DNA of 64,000 nucleotides from Streptomyces sp. F63 (GTDB taxonomy: Bacteria; Actinomycetota; Actinomycetes; Streptomycetales; Streptomycetaceae): contig NZ_JAGPXX010000029.1 in the NCBI RefSeq assembly GCF_018070345.1, forward strand, positions 20,253 to 84,252, given 5' to 3'. How positions within the stretch are numbered: position 1 is the first letter of the stretch; each line of letters begins with the position of its first letter. This document shows, in pieces, positions 32,737 to 41,931 of the stretch. The notes below the pieces were generated by a model that was not told the DNA's origin, did not search any database, and saw nothing but the letters and a program-made list of their open reading frames with translations. A program made the translations under genes and the position numbers.

Positions 32737-34959
32737 TCAGACCGTGGCGGGGAAGCGGTCCCACACCCGGTGCCGGGCCAGCAGCCGGACGACGCCGTCC
32801 AGGACGTCACGGCCGTTGTCGCCGCCGACCACCCCGTGGGCGCCCGGGTCGATGCCCGCCGCCTCCCAGACCCGCCCGGCGTCCGCCCAGCCGCCGACGG
32901 CCTTGGCGTGCCGGTAGGCCTCGGCGGTCATCAGCAGCACCCGGGGGTCGACCGGCGCGCCGGCGCCGCCGTTCCCGGCCTTGGCGTCCCGCGCTCCGTG
33001 GGCGTCCGCCCCCGCGGCGGGGGCTCCGGCCAGCAGCAGGGCGTCGAACTCGACGGAACGGGCGTTGGCGAACGTGCGCTGGACGGTGACCGGCTCCCCG
33101 GCCCCGTCCTCCAGCACGCCGCCCCGGGGAGCGATGACCAGCGGCACCATGCCCTGGTCGAACACCGCCTGCCGGACTGCCCGCACGGAGTCCAGGTCAC
33201 CGCTCTCGCCGGTGACGATGCCGATGACCCGCCCCGCGACCGGCCACTCCTGCCCGACCTGGGACAGCGCCGGGCTGGGCTCCACCTCCGCCAGCGGTTC
33301 CGACGGCTCCGGCGCGGGCAGCCCGAGTCCGTTCGCGACCTCCCGGCAGAGCCGGGGGTCGATCGCGGCCAGCGTGCGCAGGACCCGTTCCTTGACCGCG
33401 TTCTCGTAACACTTGCTCAGCTCGAAGGTGTACGCGGCGATCACATGCTCGCGCTCGACCGGTGAGAGGCTCAGCCAGAACTGCCGCGGCTGGCTGAAGT
33501 GGTCGGCGAAGGAGGCCGGTGCCTCCCGCCCCCGCGGCGCGGCCGGCACCTCCACCGGCACCTCGGTGTAGCCGCCCGCGTCCGCCCCGGCGGTGAACGG
33601 GCAGCCGCCGTCGAGGGAGTTGGGCCGGTACGGCGCCACCCCCCGGTGCACGGCGGTCTGGTGCATCCCGTCCCGCAGCATGTCGTTGACCGGCGCGTGC
33701 GGGCGGTTGACGGGGATCTGCGCGAAGTTGGGGCCGCCCAGCCGGGAGATCTGGGTGTCGAGGTACGAGAAGAGCCGCCCGGCGAGCAAGGGGTCGTCGG
33801 TGACGTCGATGCCCGGGACCAGATGGCCCGGGTGGAAGGCCACCTGCTCCGTCTCGGCGAAGTAGTTCGAGGGGTTGGCGTCCAGGGTCATCAGACCGAC
33901 CGGCTGCACCGGTGCCAGCTCCTCCGGCACGATCTTCGTCGGGTCCAGCAGGTCGATGCCCGCGAACGTCTGCTCGGGCGTGTCGGGGAAGGTCTGGATG
34001 CCGAGCTCCCACTGCGGGAAGGCGCCGGCCTCGATCGCGTCGGCGAGGTCGCGCCGGTGGAAGTCGGGGTCGGCCCCGCCCGTGATCTGCGCCTCCTCCC
34101 AGACCAGGGAGTGCGCTCCCAGCTTCGGCTTCCAGTGGAACTTCACCAGGGTGGTGCCGCCCGAGGCGTCGACCAGCCGGAAGGTGTGGATGCCGAAGCC
34201 CTCCATCATGCGGTAGGAGCGCGGGATGCCGCGGTCCGACATGTTCCACAGCGTGTGGTGGGTGGCCTCGGTGTGCAGCGAGACGAAGTCCCAGAAGGTG
34301 TCGTGCGCGCTCTGCGCCTGCGGGATCTCGCGGTCCGGATGCGGCTTGCCGGCGTGGATGATGTCGGGGAACTTGACGGCGTCCTGGATGAAGAACACCG
34401 GGATGTTGTTCCCGACCAGGTCGAAGACGCCTTCGCCGGTGTAGAACTTCGTGGCGAAGCCCCGGGTGTCCCGGACGGTGTCCGCGGAGCCCCGGGAGCC
34501 GAGCACGGTGGAGAACCGGACGAAGACCGGCGTCTCGGCGTCCTTGGCCAGGAAGGCCGCCTTCGTCACGCCCGCCGCTGTGCCGTACCCCCGGAACACC
34601 CCGTGGGCGGCGGCGCCGCGGGCATGCACCACACGCTCCGGGATGCGCTCGTGGTCGAAGTGGGTGATCTTCTCCCGCAGATGGTGGTCCCGCAGCAGGA
34701 CCGGTCCCCGCGCCCCCGCCTTCAGGGAGTGGTCGGTGTCCGGCAACCGGAGTCCCTGGGCGGTGGTGAGATACGCGCCGTCCTGCGCCATCGTCGCGCG
34801 GTCAGCGCCGGTGGCCCGCCCCGTGGGGCCGACGGTTTCCGGGCCGTGCTGGTCGTGCTTGGGCGGCAGGGGCTCGCGAGGCTCGGTGGGCTCCTCCACC
34901 GGGGGCGCCTCGCCGCCGGGCCGGCCGGGAAGGGGGTGCGGCTGACGGGCCTGGTCCAT
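32737..34959 (-). CDS. katE: Large-subunit catalase (HPII/KatE type)
   Basis: This 740-residue haem catalase dismutates hydrogen peroxide. The distal His is in RVVHARGAAAHG, the distal Asn in LVGNNIPVFFIQD and the proximal haem ligand in LFSYLDTQISRLGG. A C-terminal class I glutamine amidotransferase/DJ-1-like domain of about 150 residues (GRVIGIVTGESGDLD to VVGGDNGRDVLDGVV) marks the large-subunit clade. The ATG at 34959 is chosen because GGAGGA lies 7 nt ahead; an ATG five codons upstream overlaps that ribosome site. It is monocistronic, with a strong terminator. Confidence 0.95.
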   Translation of the reverse strand: MDQARQPHPLPGRPGGEAPPVEEPTEPREPLPPKHDQHGPETVGPTGRATGADRATMAQDGAYLTTAQGLRLPDTDHSLKAGARGPVLLRDHHLREKITHFDHERIPERVVHARGAAAHGVFRGYGTAAGVTKAAFLAKDAETPVFVRFSTVLGSRGSADTVRDTRGFATKFYTGEGVFDLVGNNIPVFFIQDAVKFPDIIHAGKPHPDREIPQAQSAHDTFWDFVSLHTEATHHTLWNMSDRGIPRSYRMMEGFGIHTFRLVDASGGTTLVKFHWKPKLGAHSLVWEEAQITGGADPDFHRRDLADAIEAGAFPQWELGIQTFPDTPEQTFAGIDLLDPTKIVPEELAPVQPVGLMTLDANPSNYFAETEQVAFHPGHLVPGIDVTDDPLLAGRLFSYLDTQISRLGGPNFAQIPVNRPHAPVNDMLRDGMHQTAVHRGVAPYRPNSLDGGCPFTAGADAGGYTEVPVEVPAAPRGREAPASFADHFSQPRQFWLSLSPVEREHVIAAYTFELSKCYENAVKERVLRTLAAIDPRLCREVANGLGLPAPEPSEPLAEVEPSPALSQVGQEWPVAGRVIGIVTGESGDLDSVRAVRQAVFDQGMVPLVIAPRGGVLEDGAGEPVTVQRTFANARSVEFDALLLAGAPAAGADAHGARDAKAGNGGAGAPVDPRVLLMTAEAYRHAKAVGGWADAGRVWEAAGIDPGAHGVVGGDNGRDVLDGVVRLLARHRVWDRFPATV

Positions 34960-35169
34960 CGTTCGTTCCTCCATGCCTCACGACGACAACGCCTTCCGCG
35001 TGACCTGAGGGGGCTTCCCGAAACCGTGGACGCCCAAGGCAGTTTCCGCTGATCCGGCTCGGGGGCCCGTCCGGTCCCTCCCGCGGGCCGTCCCCCGGCC
35101 TGCGGGGCCGCCGCCCCGCCTCCCCGGCGGGCTCGTCTTCCTCCCGGCCCCGGGACCCTCTTCCTCTCC

Positions 35170-35479
35170 CTCTTCTCCCTCGGGCCCCTTCTCCGGCTCC
35201 TCTTCCTCGCCGCCCTGCGCGGTGTCCTCTCCTCCGCCGACACGGCCCGCAAGGCCGGGATCACCTGGTGGGAGACGGACCCCGCGCTCTCCCCCCCCCG
35301 GGCCCAGCAGGACCGTCCAGCCGGGGAGAACCAGGCGCTCCGGGAACGGATCGCGGACCGGGACGCCCCTGATGCCGCTGGAGGAGCGGATGGCCGAACT
35401 CCGCGAACGGTTCGGGCTGCGCCCCGAGGACCTCAACCTCGATCTGGGCCCCCTGGGAACCCTGCTGCCCCGCGACTGA
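35170..35479 (+). pseudogene. Probable frameshifted remnant of a small helical protein gene
   Basis: In one frame (codons in phase with 35221) the sequence reads LLRLLFLAALRG, VLSSADTARKAGITWWETDP and then ENQALRERIADRDAP. The next frame takes over at 35372 with MPLEERMAELRERFGLRPED, ending at a TGA at 35479. The two pieces make one continuous helical pattern only if joined by a frameshift near 35360-35372. A C9 homopolymer lies at 35291-35299 and no start codon with a ribosome site is visible. The region upstream (34960-35170) is a polypyrimidine-rich stretch without a gene. I do not recognise the protein. Confidence 0.35.
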
Positions 35480-35752
35480 TCCCGCCCCGTTCCCCGTTCC
35501 CGCGCCGTGCGGAACCGGGGGCGGGGCACTGCCGCGCCGGGCCGGCCGGGAGCGTTCTCCCACGCAACATCCCGCGCGGCGCTCCGCCACGGACGTCCCG
35601 AGCCGCTGGTCCGATGAGCACTCGCGGCAGACCACCTGTTCGAACCCCTGCCCGGCCGGTCACCGGACGGCTCACCCCTGGACCTCGTCGCCCGCTGTCC
35701 GCACCGGGGACGACCGGGGGGTCCGGGAGTCCCGTGCGCCGCCGCGCGGGCC

Positions 35753-35911
35753 TCACCGGCTCCGGAGGGCCACCGTGGCGGCCGTGACCCCGGCCAGCAC
35801 GATCCAGCCGAACCACAGCCAGCCGCTGCCGCCGAGGGCCGCCGTGTACGCGGTCACCACGACCAGGGCGGCCACTGTGGCGATCGTCATCGCCTTCACC
35901 GATCCGGGCAT
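35753..35911 (-). CDS. 52-residue two-helix membrane protein
   Basis: A short frame with a strong ribosome site (GGAGG 7 nt before ATG at 35911) encodes two membrane helices, AMTIATVAALVVVTAYTAAL and WLWFGWIVLAGVTAATVAL, and a short basic end (RSR). I do not recognise it. It lies upstream of nothing obvious and 85 bp past the end of ctaG on the same strand's downstream side. About 270 bp beyond it (35480-35752) show no gene. Confidence 0.6.
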   Translation of the reverse strand: MPGSVKAMTIATVAALVVVTAYTAALGGSGWLWFGWIVLAGVTAATVALRSR

Positions 35912-35996
35912 GCCGCATCCTCCTCCCGGCGGTCTCCGCGCGCGGACGCGGGACCGCGGCCAGGAGACCATCGTCACCCGGAAGCGGCCTCCCCCG

Positions 35997-36947
35997 CTAC
36001 CGACCGCGTGATGAGAGTGACGCCAGGTAGGCGTTGTAGTCGGCCAGCTCCCGGTCGCCGTCGCGGTCCGCGGCCCGGTCGGAGCGCCGGGCCTGCCGCT
36101 CCTCCGAGCCGTGCCACTGGTAGAGCAGGGCCACCAGCACGATCACCGAGGGGATCTCGCTGAACGCCCAGGCGATGCCGCCCGCGGCCTGCTGGTCGGC
36201 CAGCGCGTCGAGCCCCAGCGTGACGGGCGGATCGGCGTACGTCCCGACCATCGGCGCGGTCGCCATCATCAGCGCGATGCCGAAGAACGCGTGGAACGGC
36301 ATCCCGGCGAAGAGCTCCAGCATCCGCATGACGTAGCCGGGACGGTGCGGTCCCGGGTCCACCCCCATGATCGGCCAGAAGAAGGCCAGACCCACCGCCA
36401 GGAAGTGGACCATCATCGCGATGTGCCCGGCCGAGCTGCCCATCAGCCAGTCGAAGAGCGGGGTGAAGTAGAGCCCGTACAGGCTGGCGATGAACATCGG
36501 GATGGTGAACGCCGGGTGCGAGATGATCCGCACATAGCGGCTGTGCAGCAGCGCCACCAGTAGCTCGCGCGGGCCCTTGTGCCCGCGCGGCGCGGTGGGC
36601 AGGGCCCGCAGCGCCAGCGTGACCGGCGCGCCGAGCAGCAGCAGGATCGGCGAGACCATGCTGATCACCATGTGCTGCACCATGTGCACGCTGAACATGA
36701 CCATGCCGTACTCGTTGAGCCCGGTGGACATCACCAGCACGATGCTCGCCAGGCCCGCGACCCAGGCGACCGTGCGGGCCATCGGCCAGGCGTCGCCGCG
36801 CTGCCGCAGCCGGAGCACGGCCCAGCCGTAGAGGGCCAGCGCCACCAGGCAGGTGGCGAGGAAGAACGGGTCGCCCGTGAACTCCAGGCCCCGGCCGAGG
36901 GTGAAGGGCGGCAGATCCATGATCATGCCGTGTTCGCCGTGGTCCAT
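35997..36947 (-). CDS. ctaG: Cytochrome c oxidase assembly factor CtaG (caa3 type)
   Basis: This 316-residue polytopic protein has about seven membrane helices and matches the caa3-type CtaG family: STGLNEYGMVMFSVHMVQHM, MVSPILLLLGAPVTLALRAL, SLYGLYFTPLFD and ELFAGMPFHAFFGIALMMA. Conserved His and Met residues in the helices suggest copper delivery to the CuB/CuA centres of cytochrome oxidase. The N-terminus (MDHGEHGMIMD) is His/Met-rich too. No oxidase subunit genes lie nearby. Confidence 0.92.
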   Translation of the reverse strand: MDHGEHGMIMDLPPFTLGRGLEFTGDPFFLATCLVALALYGWAVLRLRQRGDAWPMARTVAWVAGLASIVLVMSTGLNEYGMVMFSVHMVQHMVISMVSPILLLLGAPVTLALRALPTAPRGHKGPRELLVALLHSRYVRIISHPAFTIPMFIASLYGLYFTPLFDWLMGSSAGHIAMMVHFLAVGLAFFWPIMGVDPGPHRPGYVMRMLELFAGMPFHAFFGIALMMATAPMVGTYADPPVTLGLDALADQQAAGGIAWAFSEIPSVIVLVALLYQWHGSEERQARRSDRAADRDGDRELADYNAYLASLSSRGR

Positions 36948-37029
36948 CCGCTCTCTCCTCGTGCGCGGGAATACCGCTTTCGCGGGGGTTCCGCGCGATC
37001 CGCGCCCTCCGCAGCCACCAGAGTAGAAC

Positions 37030-37059
37030 CGCCCCCGGCCGGGACCCCGGCCGGGGGCG
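37030..37059 (-). terminator. Terminator of pfkA
   Basis: A perfect 13-bp stem (arms 37030-37042 and 37047-37059) with a GACC loop starts 24 nt after the pfkA stop. Confidence 0.75.
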
Positions 37060-37082
37060 TTCCGGAGCGTCCCGGCGCCGGT

Positions 37083-38108
37083 CTACAGCACGGTCTCGGC
37101 CTCGGCGTACCGCTCCCGCGGCACGGTCTTGAGGGACTCCACCGCCTCGGCTATCGGGATCAGCCGGATGTCGGTGCCCCGCAGCGCGGTGATCCTCCCG
37201 AACTCCCGGCGGTGCACGGCCTCCACGGCGTGCCAGCCGAAGCGGGTGGCCAGCACCCGGTCGTACGCGGTGGGGGTGCCGCCGCGCTGGACGTGGCCGA
37301 GGATGACCGGGCGGGCCTCCTTGCCGAGCCGGTGTTCCAGCTCGGTGGAGAGCTGCCGGGCGACACCGGCGAACCGCTCGTGTCCGTAGATGTCCTTGCC
37401 GCCGATGTCGAAGTCCATCGATCCCTCGCGGGGCTTGGCGCCCTCGGCGACGACGACGATCGCGAACTTCTTGCCGGCCAGGAAGCGCTTTCCGACGCGG
37501 GCGGTCAGCTCGTCGATGTCGAAGGGCCGCTCGGGGACGACGATGGCGTGGGCCCCGGCCGCCATGCCGGAGTGCAGCGCGATCCAGCCGGTGTGCCGGC
37601 CCATGACCTCGACGATCAGCACCCGCTGGTGGGACTCGGCGGTGGTCTTGAGCCGGTCCAGCGCCTCGGTGGCGACGCCCACCGCGGTGTCGAACCCGAA
37701 GGTGACGTCGGTGCCGGCGATGTCGTTGTCGATCGTCTTGGGCACCCCGACGATCGGCAGCCCGGCGTCGGAGAGCAGCCGCGCCGCCTTGAGCGTGCCC
37801 TCGCCGCCGATCGGGATGACGGCGTCCAGACCGAGCTCCTCGACATGGCCGCGGGCCCGTTCCACGCCGTCCACCAGGTGGGCCGGCTGGACGCGCGACG
37901 AGCCGAGGATGGTGCCGCCGCGGGCGAGGATGCCGCTCACGGCGTCCAGGTCCAGCGTGCGGTAGTCGGCCTCCAGCAGGCCCTTCCAGCCGTCGTTGAA
38001 TCCGATGACCTCGTCGCCGTGGTCCGCGACGGCGCGGTGCACGACCGAGCGGATGACGGCGTTCAGACCGGGGCAGTCGCCGCCGGACGTGAGCACACCA
38101 ATACGCAT
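37083..38108 (-). CDS. pfkA: ATP-dependent 6-phosphofructokinase
   Basis: This 341-residue glycolytic enzyme phosphorylates fructose 6-phosphate. Motifs: GVLTSGGDCPGLNAVIR, PIGGEGTLKAA, the catalytic PKTIDNDIAGTD, EVMGRHTGWIA and GHVQRGGTPTAYDR. The Gly of GGEG (where PPi-dependent enzymes have a second Asp) points to ATP as donor. The group is that of actinobacterial PFKs. Its 5' leader contains competing hairpins at 38132-38162. A terminator follows. Confidence 0.93.
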   Translation of the reverse strand: MRIGVLTSGGDCPGLNAVIRSVVHRAVADHGDEVIGFNDGWKGLLEADYRTLDLDAVSGILARGGTILGSSRVQPAHLVDGVERARGHVEELGLDAVIPIGGEGTLKAARLLSDAGLPIVGVPKTIDNDIAGTDVTFGFDTAVGVATEALDRLKTTAESHQRVLIVEVMGRHTGWIALHSGMAAGAHAIVVPERPFDIDELTARVGKRFLAGKKFAIVVVAEGAKPREGSMDFDIGGKDIYGHERFAGVARQLSTELEHRLGKEARPVILGHVQRGGTPTAYDRVLATRFGWHAVEAVHRREFGRITALRGTDIRLIPIAEAVESLKTVPRERYAEAETVL

Positions 38109-38131
38109 GGCGTATCCCAACCTCTGCAACT

Positions 38132-38162
38132 CAACCGGAGACCGGACGCCGTCGTCCGGTTG
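38132..38162 (-). promoter_or_regulatory. Competing hairpins in the pfkA leader
   Basis: ACCGGACG (38141-38148) pairs with CGTCCGGT (38153-38160) over a 4-nt loop. Alternatively CAACCGGA (38132-38139) pairs with TCCGGTTG (38155-38162). The two stems are mutually exclusive and lie 24-54 nt before the pfkA ATG; alternatively the first is the gatD terminator. Confidence 0.4.
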
Positions 38163-38320
38163 GATCCCCGCCACCCTACAAGCGCGGGGTGGCGGGGCGG
38201 AGCGTTGTCCGAGGAGCGGACCGCACTGTTCATCCGGCCGTCGACCGGCCTCCTTCCCCGGAACCGGCGGCCGGCCGTCCGGGACTCCCGGCGGCCGGCC
38301 CGGTGGCCGTACGGCCCGGC

Positions 38321-39049
38321 TCAGGCGGGCTGGGTCGCCGCGGCGATCCGCTCCTGGCGCAGCGCCTCGTACCAGCGGTCGTCGGTCGGCGGCAGCGCGT
38401 TCACGTCGAGGGCCAGCTTGAGCAGCAGGTCGGCGATCTGCGGATTGCGGGCCAGCACGGGGCCGTGCATGTACGTGCCGAAGACCGTGTCGTTGTACGC
38501 GCCCTCCGTGCCGTCCCCCGTGCCGTTGCCGTTGCCGAAGCGCACCGTGGCGAACGGCCGTGCCGTGGGACCGAGGTGGGTGACGCCCTGGTGGTTCTCG
38601 AAGCCCGTCAGCGGCGGCAGGTTCAGCCGGGCGTCGATGTCGGCCAGGACGTCGCCGACGCACCGGGCGGCCTCGCCGCGGGTGCTGACCACGTCCAGCA
38701 GGCCCAGCCCCGGCTCCTTCTCGCCGAGGTCGTTGATGAACTCGTGGCCCAGGATCTGGTAGCCGGCGCAGACGGAGAAGACGATCGCACCGTTGGAGAC
38801 GGCCCGGCTCAGGCCGCCGTCACGGCGCAGCCGTTCGGCCGCCAGCCGCTGCGGCCGGTCCTCGCCGCCGCCGATCAGGTAGATGTCGCCGGAGGTGGGC
38901 ACCGGCTGGTCGCTGCGGACGTCCACACGGGAGACCTCCAGGCCCCGCTGGCGGGCCCGCCGCTCCACCACCAGGGCGTTGCCCTGGTCGCCGTACGTGC
39001 TCAGCAGGTCCGGGTAGACCCAGACCAGGCGCAGGCTGCTGTCGCTCAT
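38321..39049 (-). CDS. gatD: Lipid II isoglutaminyl synthase, glutaminase subunit GatD
   Basis: This 242-residue CobB/CobQ-like glutamine amidotransferase supplies ammonia to MurT for amidating the D-Glu of lipid II. The nucleophile Cys is in VFSVCAGYQILGHEF, the catalytic His in FGTYMHGPVLARN, and YLIGGGEDRPQ is typical. GAGGA lies 8 nt before the ATG at 39049. It follows murT by 31 nt in an operon. Amidated peptidoglycan is the standard Gram-positive form needed for efficient cross-linking. Confidence 0.93.
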   Translation of the reverse strand: MSDSSLRLVWVYPDLLSTYGDQGNALVVERRARQRGLEVSRVDVRSDQPVPTSGDIYLIGGGEDRPQRLAAERLRRDGGLSRAVSNGAIVFSVCAGYQILGHEFINDLGEKEPGLGLLDVVSTRGEAARCVGDVLADIDARLNLPPLTGFENHQGVTHLGPTARPFATVRFGNGNGTGDGTEGAYNDTVFGTYMHGPVLARNPQIADLLLKLALDVNALPPTDDRWYEALRQERIAAATQPA

Positions 39050-39080
39050 GCTCGCATTCCTCAAGGGGGTCGGGGCGGGG

Positions 39081-40319
39081 TCAGTTGCCCACGCGGCGGC
39101 GCAGGTCCTGGAAGGCCGTGTAGTTGGCGATCACCTCGATGCGCCCGGGCGGTGCCTGCCGCACGGCCTCGTCGACGTTCTCGCAGACGCGGAAGTCGAG
39201 CCCCGCGACCTCGAGCCGCACGGCCAGGTCCAGCTTGCGGTCGCCGATGACGAAGATCGGGTGGCCGGCGAGCTGGGTGTAGTCGACGTCCCACAGCCAG
39301 GAGGTGTCGGTGCCGTCCGCGCCGCGGGCGTTGACGGAGAGGATCACCGGGGTGGGCGGCGGGTCGATGAGGGAGAAGGTCTCCAGCCAGCCGGCCGGGT
39401 TCTTGGCCAGCAGCAGCCGCAGGTCGCGGTCCAGGAAGCGCACCACGTCGTAGCGGCCGGCGACCGCCTGCACCTCGTACATCCGCTCCAGTGCCACCTG
39501 CGGGGGGACCCCGAAGTGGGCGGCGACGGCGGCGGAGGTGGCGGCGTTGGCCTTGTTGGCCCGGCCGGGCAGCCGCAGCCGGATCGGCCAGGCCGAGCCG
39601 TGCGGGTCCACCACGTGGTCGCCGGCCAGCGCCCAGCTCGGCATCGGGCGGCGGAAGCCGCACTCGGCGCAGAACCAGTCGTCGGAGGGCCGCTGGAGCA
39701 CACCGCCACAGGACGGGCAGGACCAGGCGTCGTCCTTCCATGCCTGGCCCGCAGCGACCCACACCACGTTGGGGGAGGAGGAGGCGGCCCAGGCGATCAG
39801 CGGGTCGTCGCAGTTGGCGATGACCGTCGCCTTGTTCCCGGCCAGGCCCTCGCGCCACTTCTCGGCCAGCATCCGGGTCTCGGCGGCGCGGTCGAGCTGG
39901 TCGCGGGAGAGGTTGAGCAGGGCGATGGCCTTGGGAGTGACGTCCCGCGCGACCCCGGCGAGGTACTTCTCGTCGACCTCTATGACGCCGTACTTGGCGT
40001 CCGAGCCGCCGGCCAGCGCCGAGGTGATGCCCGCGGGCATGTTGGCGCCCAGCGCGTTCGACACCACGGGACCGCTGGCGCGCAGCGCCTCGGCGATCAG
40101 CCGGGTGGTGGTCGTCTTGCCGTTGGTCGCCGAGACCAGGATCACGTCCAAGTGCCCCGCCAGCCGGGCCAGCAGATCCGGGTCGAGCCGCAGCGCGACC
40201 TTGCCGCCGATCACCGATCCGCTGCCGCGGCCCACCGCCCGTGATGCCGCCGCCGCGGCCCTGCCCGCCGTCACGGCCAGCTTGGCCCGCGGCGACAGCG
40301 GGTCCGAGTTGCCTGCCAT
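39081..40319 (-). CDS. murT: Lipid II isoglutaminyl synthase, Mur ligase-like subunit MurT
   Basis: This 412-residue ATP-dependent ligase activates the lipid II glutamate carboxylate. The P-loop is VSATNGKTTTTRLIAEAL, the Mur ligase LNLSRDQLDRAAE follows, and a four-cysteine zinc ribbon is inserted (CPSCGG...CAECGF, about residues 204-226), a hallmark of MurT. The C-terminal DUF1727 domain contains VDYTQLAGHPIFVIGDRKLD. First gene of murT-gatD. Confidence 0.94.
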   Translation of the reverse strand: MAGNSDPLSPRAKLAVTAGRAAAAASRAVGRGSGSVIGGKVALRLDPDLLARLAGHLDVILVSATNGKTTTTRLIAEALRASGPVVSNALGANMPAGITSALAGGSDAKYGVIEVDEKYLAGVARDVTPKAIALLNLSRDQLDRAAETRMLAEKWREGLAGNKATVIANCDDPLIAWAASSSPNVVWVAAGQAWKDDAWSCPSCGGVLQRPSDDWFCAECGFRRPMPSWALAGDHVVDPHGSAWPIRLRLPGRANKANAATSAAVAAHFGVPPQVALERMYEVQAVAGRYDVVRFLDRDLRLLLAKNPAGWLETFSLIDPPPTPVILSVNARGADGTDTSWLWDVDYTQLAGHPIFVIGDRKLDLAVRLEVAGLDFRVCENVDEAVRQAPPGRIEVIANYTAFQDLRRRVGN

Positions 40320-40516
40320 CGTCTTGCTCCTCCTCGCATCCGGCGCCGCACCCCGCCCCCGGCCGACCGGGTGGGACGCCCCCTCCGCGCCGAATCGCCG
40401 GCCGGGAGGCTTCGGTCGTCGCTCAGCCTATCGAGATCCGGCCGCGGCCCCGAACCTGCCACCCTGCCGTTACCCGCCGTACCGGACCGGACGGGCCGCT
40501 CCGTAGGCTGGCCGGT

Positions 40517-41116
40517 ATGCGACATGGTGCGATCCCCGGCAGTGCGGGTTCCGTCCGGCCGGTGCGGCTGCTGGGCGATCCGGTGCTGCGTGCGCCCGGT
40601 GCGGAGGTCAGGTCCTTCGACGGGGAACTGGCCCGGCTGGTGGAGGATCTCTTCGCGAGCATGTACGCCGCGCGCGGCGTCGGCCTGGCGGCGAACCAGA
40701 TCGGCGTGCCGCTGCGGGTGTTCGTCTACGACTGCCCGGACGACGAGGACCGCCGGCATCTCGGCCATGTGGTCAACCCCCGGCTGGTGGAGACCGGCGG
40801 GGTGCCGGTGACCGGCCCGGAGGGCTGCCTCTCGCTGCCCGGTGTCGAGGCCGGGACGGACCGCTGGGACCACGCCGTGGTGGAGGGCCGGGACCGCACG
40901 GGCGCCCCGGTGCGGGTGACGGGCAGCGGCTTCTTCGCGCGCTGCCTTCAGCACGAGACGGACCATCTGGCCGGCGGGATCTATCTGGACCGGGTCGGGG
41001 GCCTGCGCCGCCGCCGCGCGCTGCGGGCGGTCCGGCGGGCGGCGTGGAACCGGGACCCGGACCGGGCCGCGGCACAGGCGGCGGTTCCGCCCGTCCCGGC
41101 CGGACCGGGCTGCTGA
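40517..41116 (+). CDS. def: Peptide deformylase
   Basis: This 199-residue metalloenzyme removes the N-formyl group from nascent proteins. The three motifs are GVGLAANQIGVPLR, EGCLSLPG and QHETDHLAGG, with Cys and the two His as metal ligands. A -10 box TAGGCT (40504-40509) ends 7 nt before the ATG and no ribosome site is present, so the gene is probably leaderless. The C-terminal 40 residues are an Arg/Ala-rich extension. Streptomycetes have several paralogues. Confidence 0.92.
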   Translation: MRHGAIPGSAGSVRPVRLLGDPVLRAPGAEVRSFDGELARLVEDLFASMYAARGVGLAANQIGVPLRVFVYDCPDDEDRRHLGHVVNPRLVETGGVPVTGPEGCLSLPGVEAGTDRWDHAVVEGRDRTGAPVRVTGSGFFARCLQHETDHLAGGIYLDRVGGLRRRRALRAVRRAAWNRDPDRAAAQAAVPPVPAGPGC

Positions 41117-41156
41117 GCGGCCCGTGACGGACGGCCCGGCGGAAGCCGCCCGGCCG

Positions 41157-41801
41157 TCAGAAGCCGGGGGCGCCGACCCGGTCGCCGGCCTCGGCCAGCT
41201 GCCCCCACAGCAGGTCGGCGAGGTGGCGTACCAACTGGGCGCGCGGAAGGGGGCGTTCGCGCAGCCACCAGTCGCCGGCCGCGTGCATCATGCCGACGAT
41301 GCCGTGTCCCCAGACCCGTGCCCGTTCGTCGCCGTCGGGCCCGAGGACGACCCGTTCGGCGATGACCTGGGCGAGTTCCTCGCCCATCCGGCGCAGCAGC
41401 GGGGCGGAGTGCCGGGTGTCGAAGCCCTGCTCGGAGGTGCCGGGCTCCTCGCCCGGGTGCATGAGGAAACGGTAGACCTGCGGTCTGGACTCGATGGCCG
41501 CAAGATAGGTGTCGAGGGTGCGCTCCACGCGCTCGCGGCGGTCGGCCGCCGGGGCGTCGAGGGCGACGCGCAGGCCGGCGAGCAGGGCGTCGGTGTGCCG
41601 GACGGCCAGGGCCCGGTAGAGACCGCTCTTGTCGCCGAAGTGCCGGTAGAGGATGGGCTTGGTGATCCCGGCCTCGGCCGCGATGGCGTTCATCGAGGCG
41701 CCGGGGCCGTCGCGCAGCACCACCCGGTCCGCGGCCTCCAGCAGTTCCCTGCGCCGGCGACGGGCGGCCCGCTGCTGGTCTTCCCGCTGACTGGTTTCCA
41801 T
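41157..41801 (-). CDS. TetR-family transcriptional regulator
   Basis: This 214-residue repressor has a TetR-type helix-turn-helix (RRRRRELLEAADRVVLRDGP, then MNAIAAEAGITKPILYRHFG) and an all-helical ligand-binding domain. GGGAGA lies upstream of the ATG at 41801. It is divergent from the acyl-CoA dehydrogenase, and a 7-8-7 palindrome lies between them, so it probably represses both and responds to an acyl-CoA-type ligand (inference). Confidence 0.92.
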   Translation of the reverse strand: METSQREDQQRAARRRRRELLEAADRVVLRDGPGASMNAIAAEAGITKPILYRHFGDKSGLYRALAVRHTDALLAGLRVALDAPAADRRERVERTLDTYLAAIESRPQVYRFLMHPGEEPGTSEQGFDTRHSAPLLRRMGEELAQVIAERVVLGPDGDERARVWGHGIVGMMHAAGDWWLRERPLPRAQLVRHLADLLWGQLAEAGDRVGAPGF

Positions 41802-41909
41802 GGCGTCTCTCCCACCCCGTCCGTGCTGCTCGGTCCCCCCGCGACGCAACGTAACACTTCACCCGGGCGGGGACGGGACGGGCGGCTGGGCTTGACAGGG
41901 CCTACCAGC

Positions 41910-41931
41910 CGGTAACAGGGTATAGTTACCG
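41910..41931. promoter_or_regulatory. Palindromic TetR operator
   Basis: CGGTAAC-N8-GTTACCG is a perfect 22-bp inverted repeat. It overlaps a -10-like TATAGT (41921-41926) for the dehydrogenase; a consensus -35 TTGACA lies at 41892-41897 but with an abnormally long 23-nt spacer. A half-site-like AGTAAC follows at 41934. Confidence 0.75.

Noticed and set aside
35222..35479. 85-residue protein read as a single gene
   Set aside because: Its first 50 residues are Pro/Arg low-complexity and lack a ribosome site; the plausible helix belongs to a different frame.
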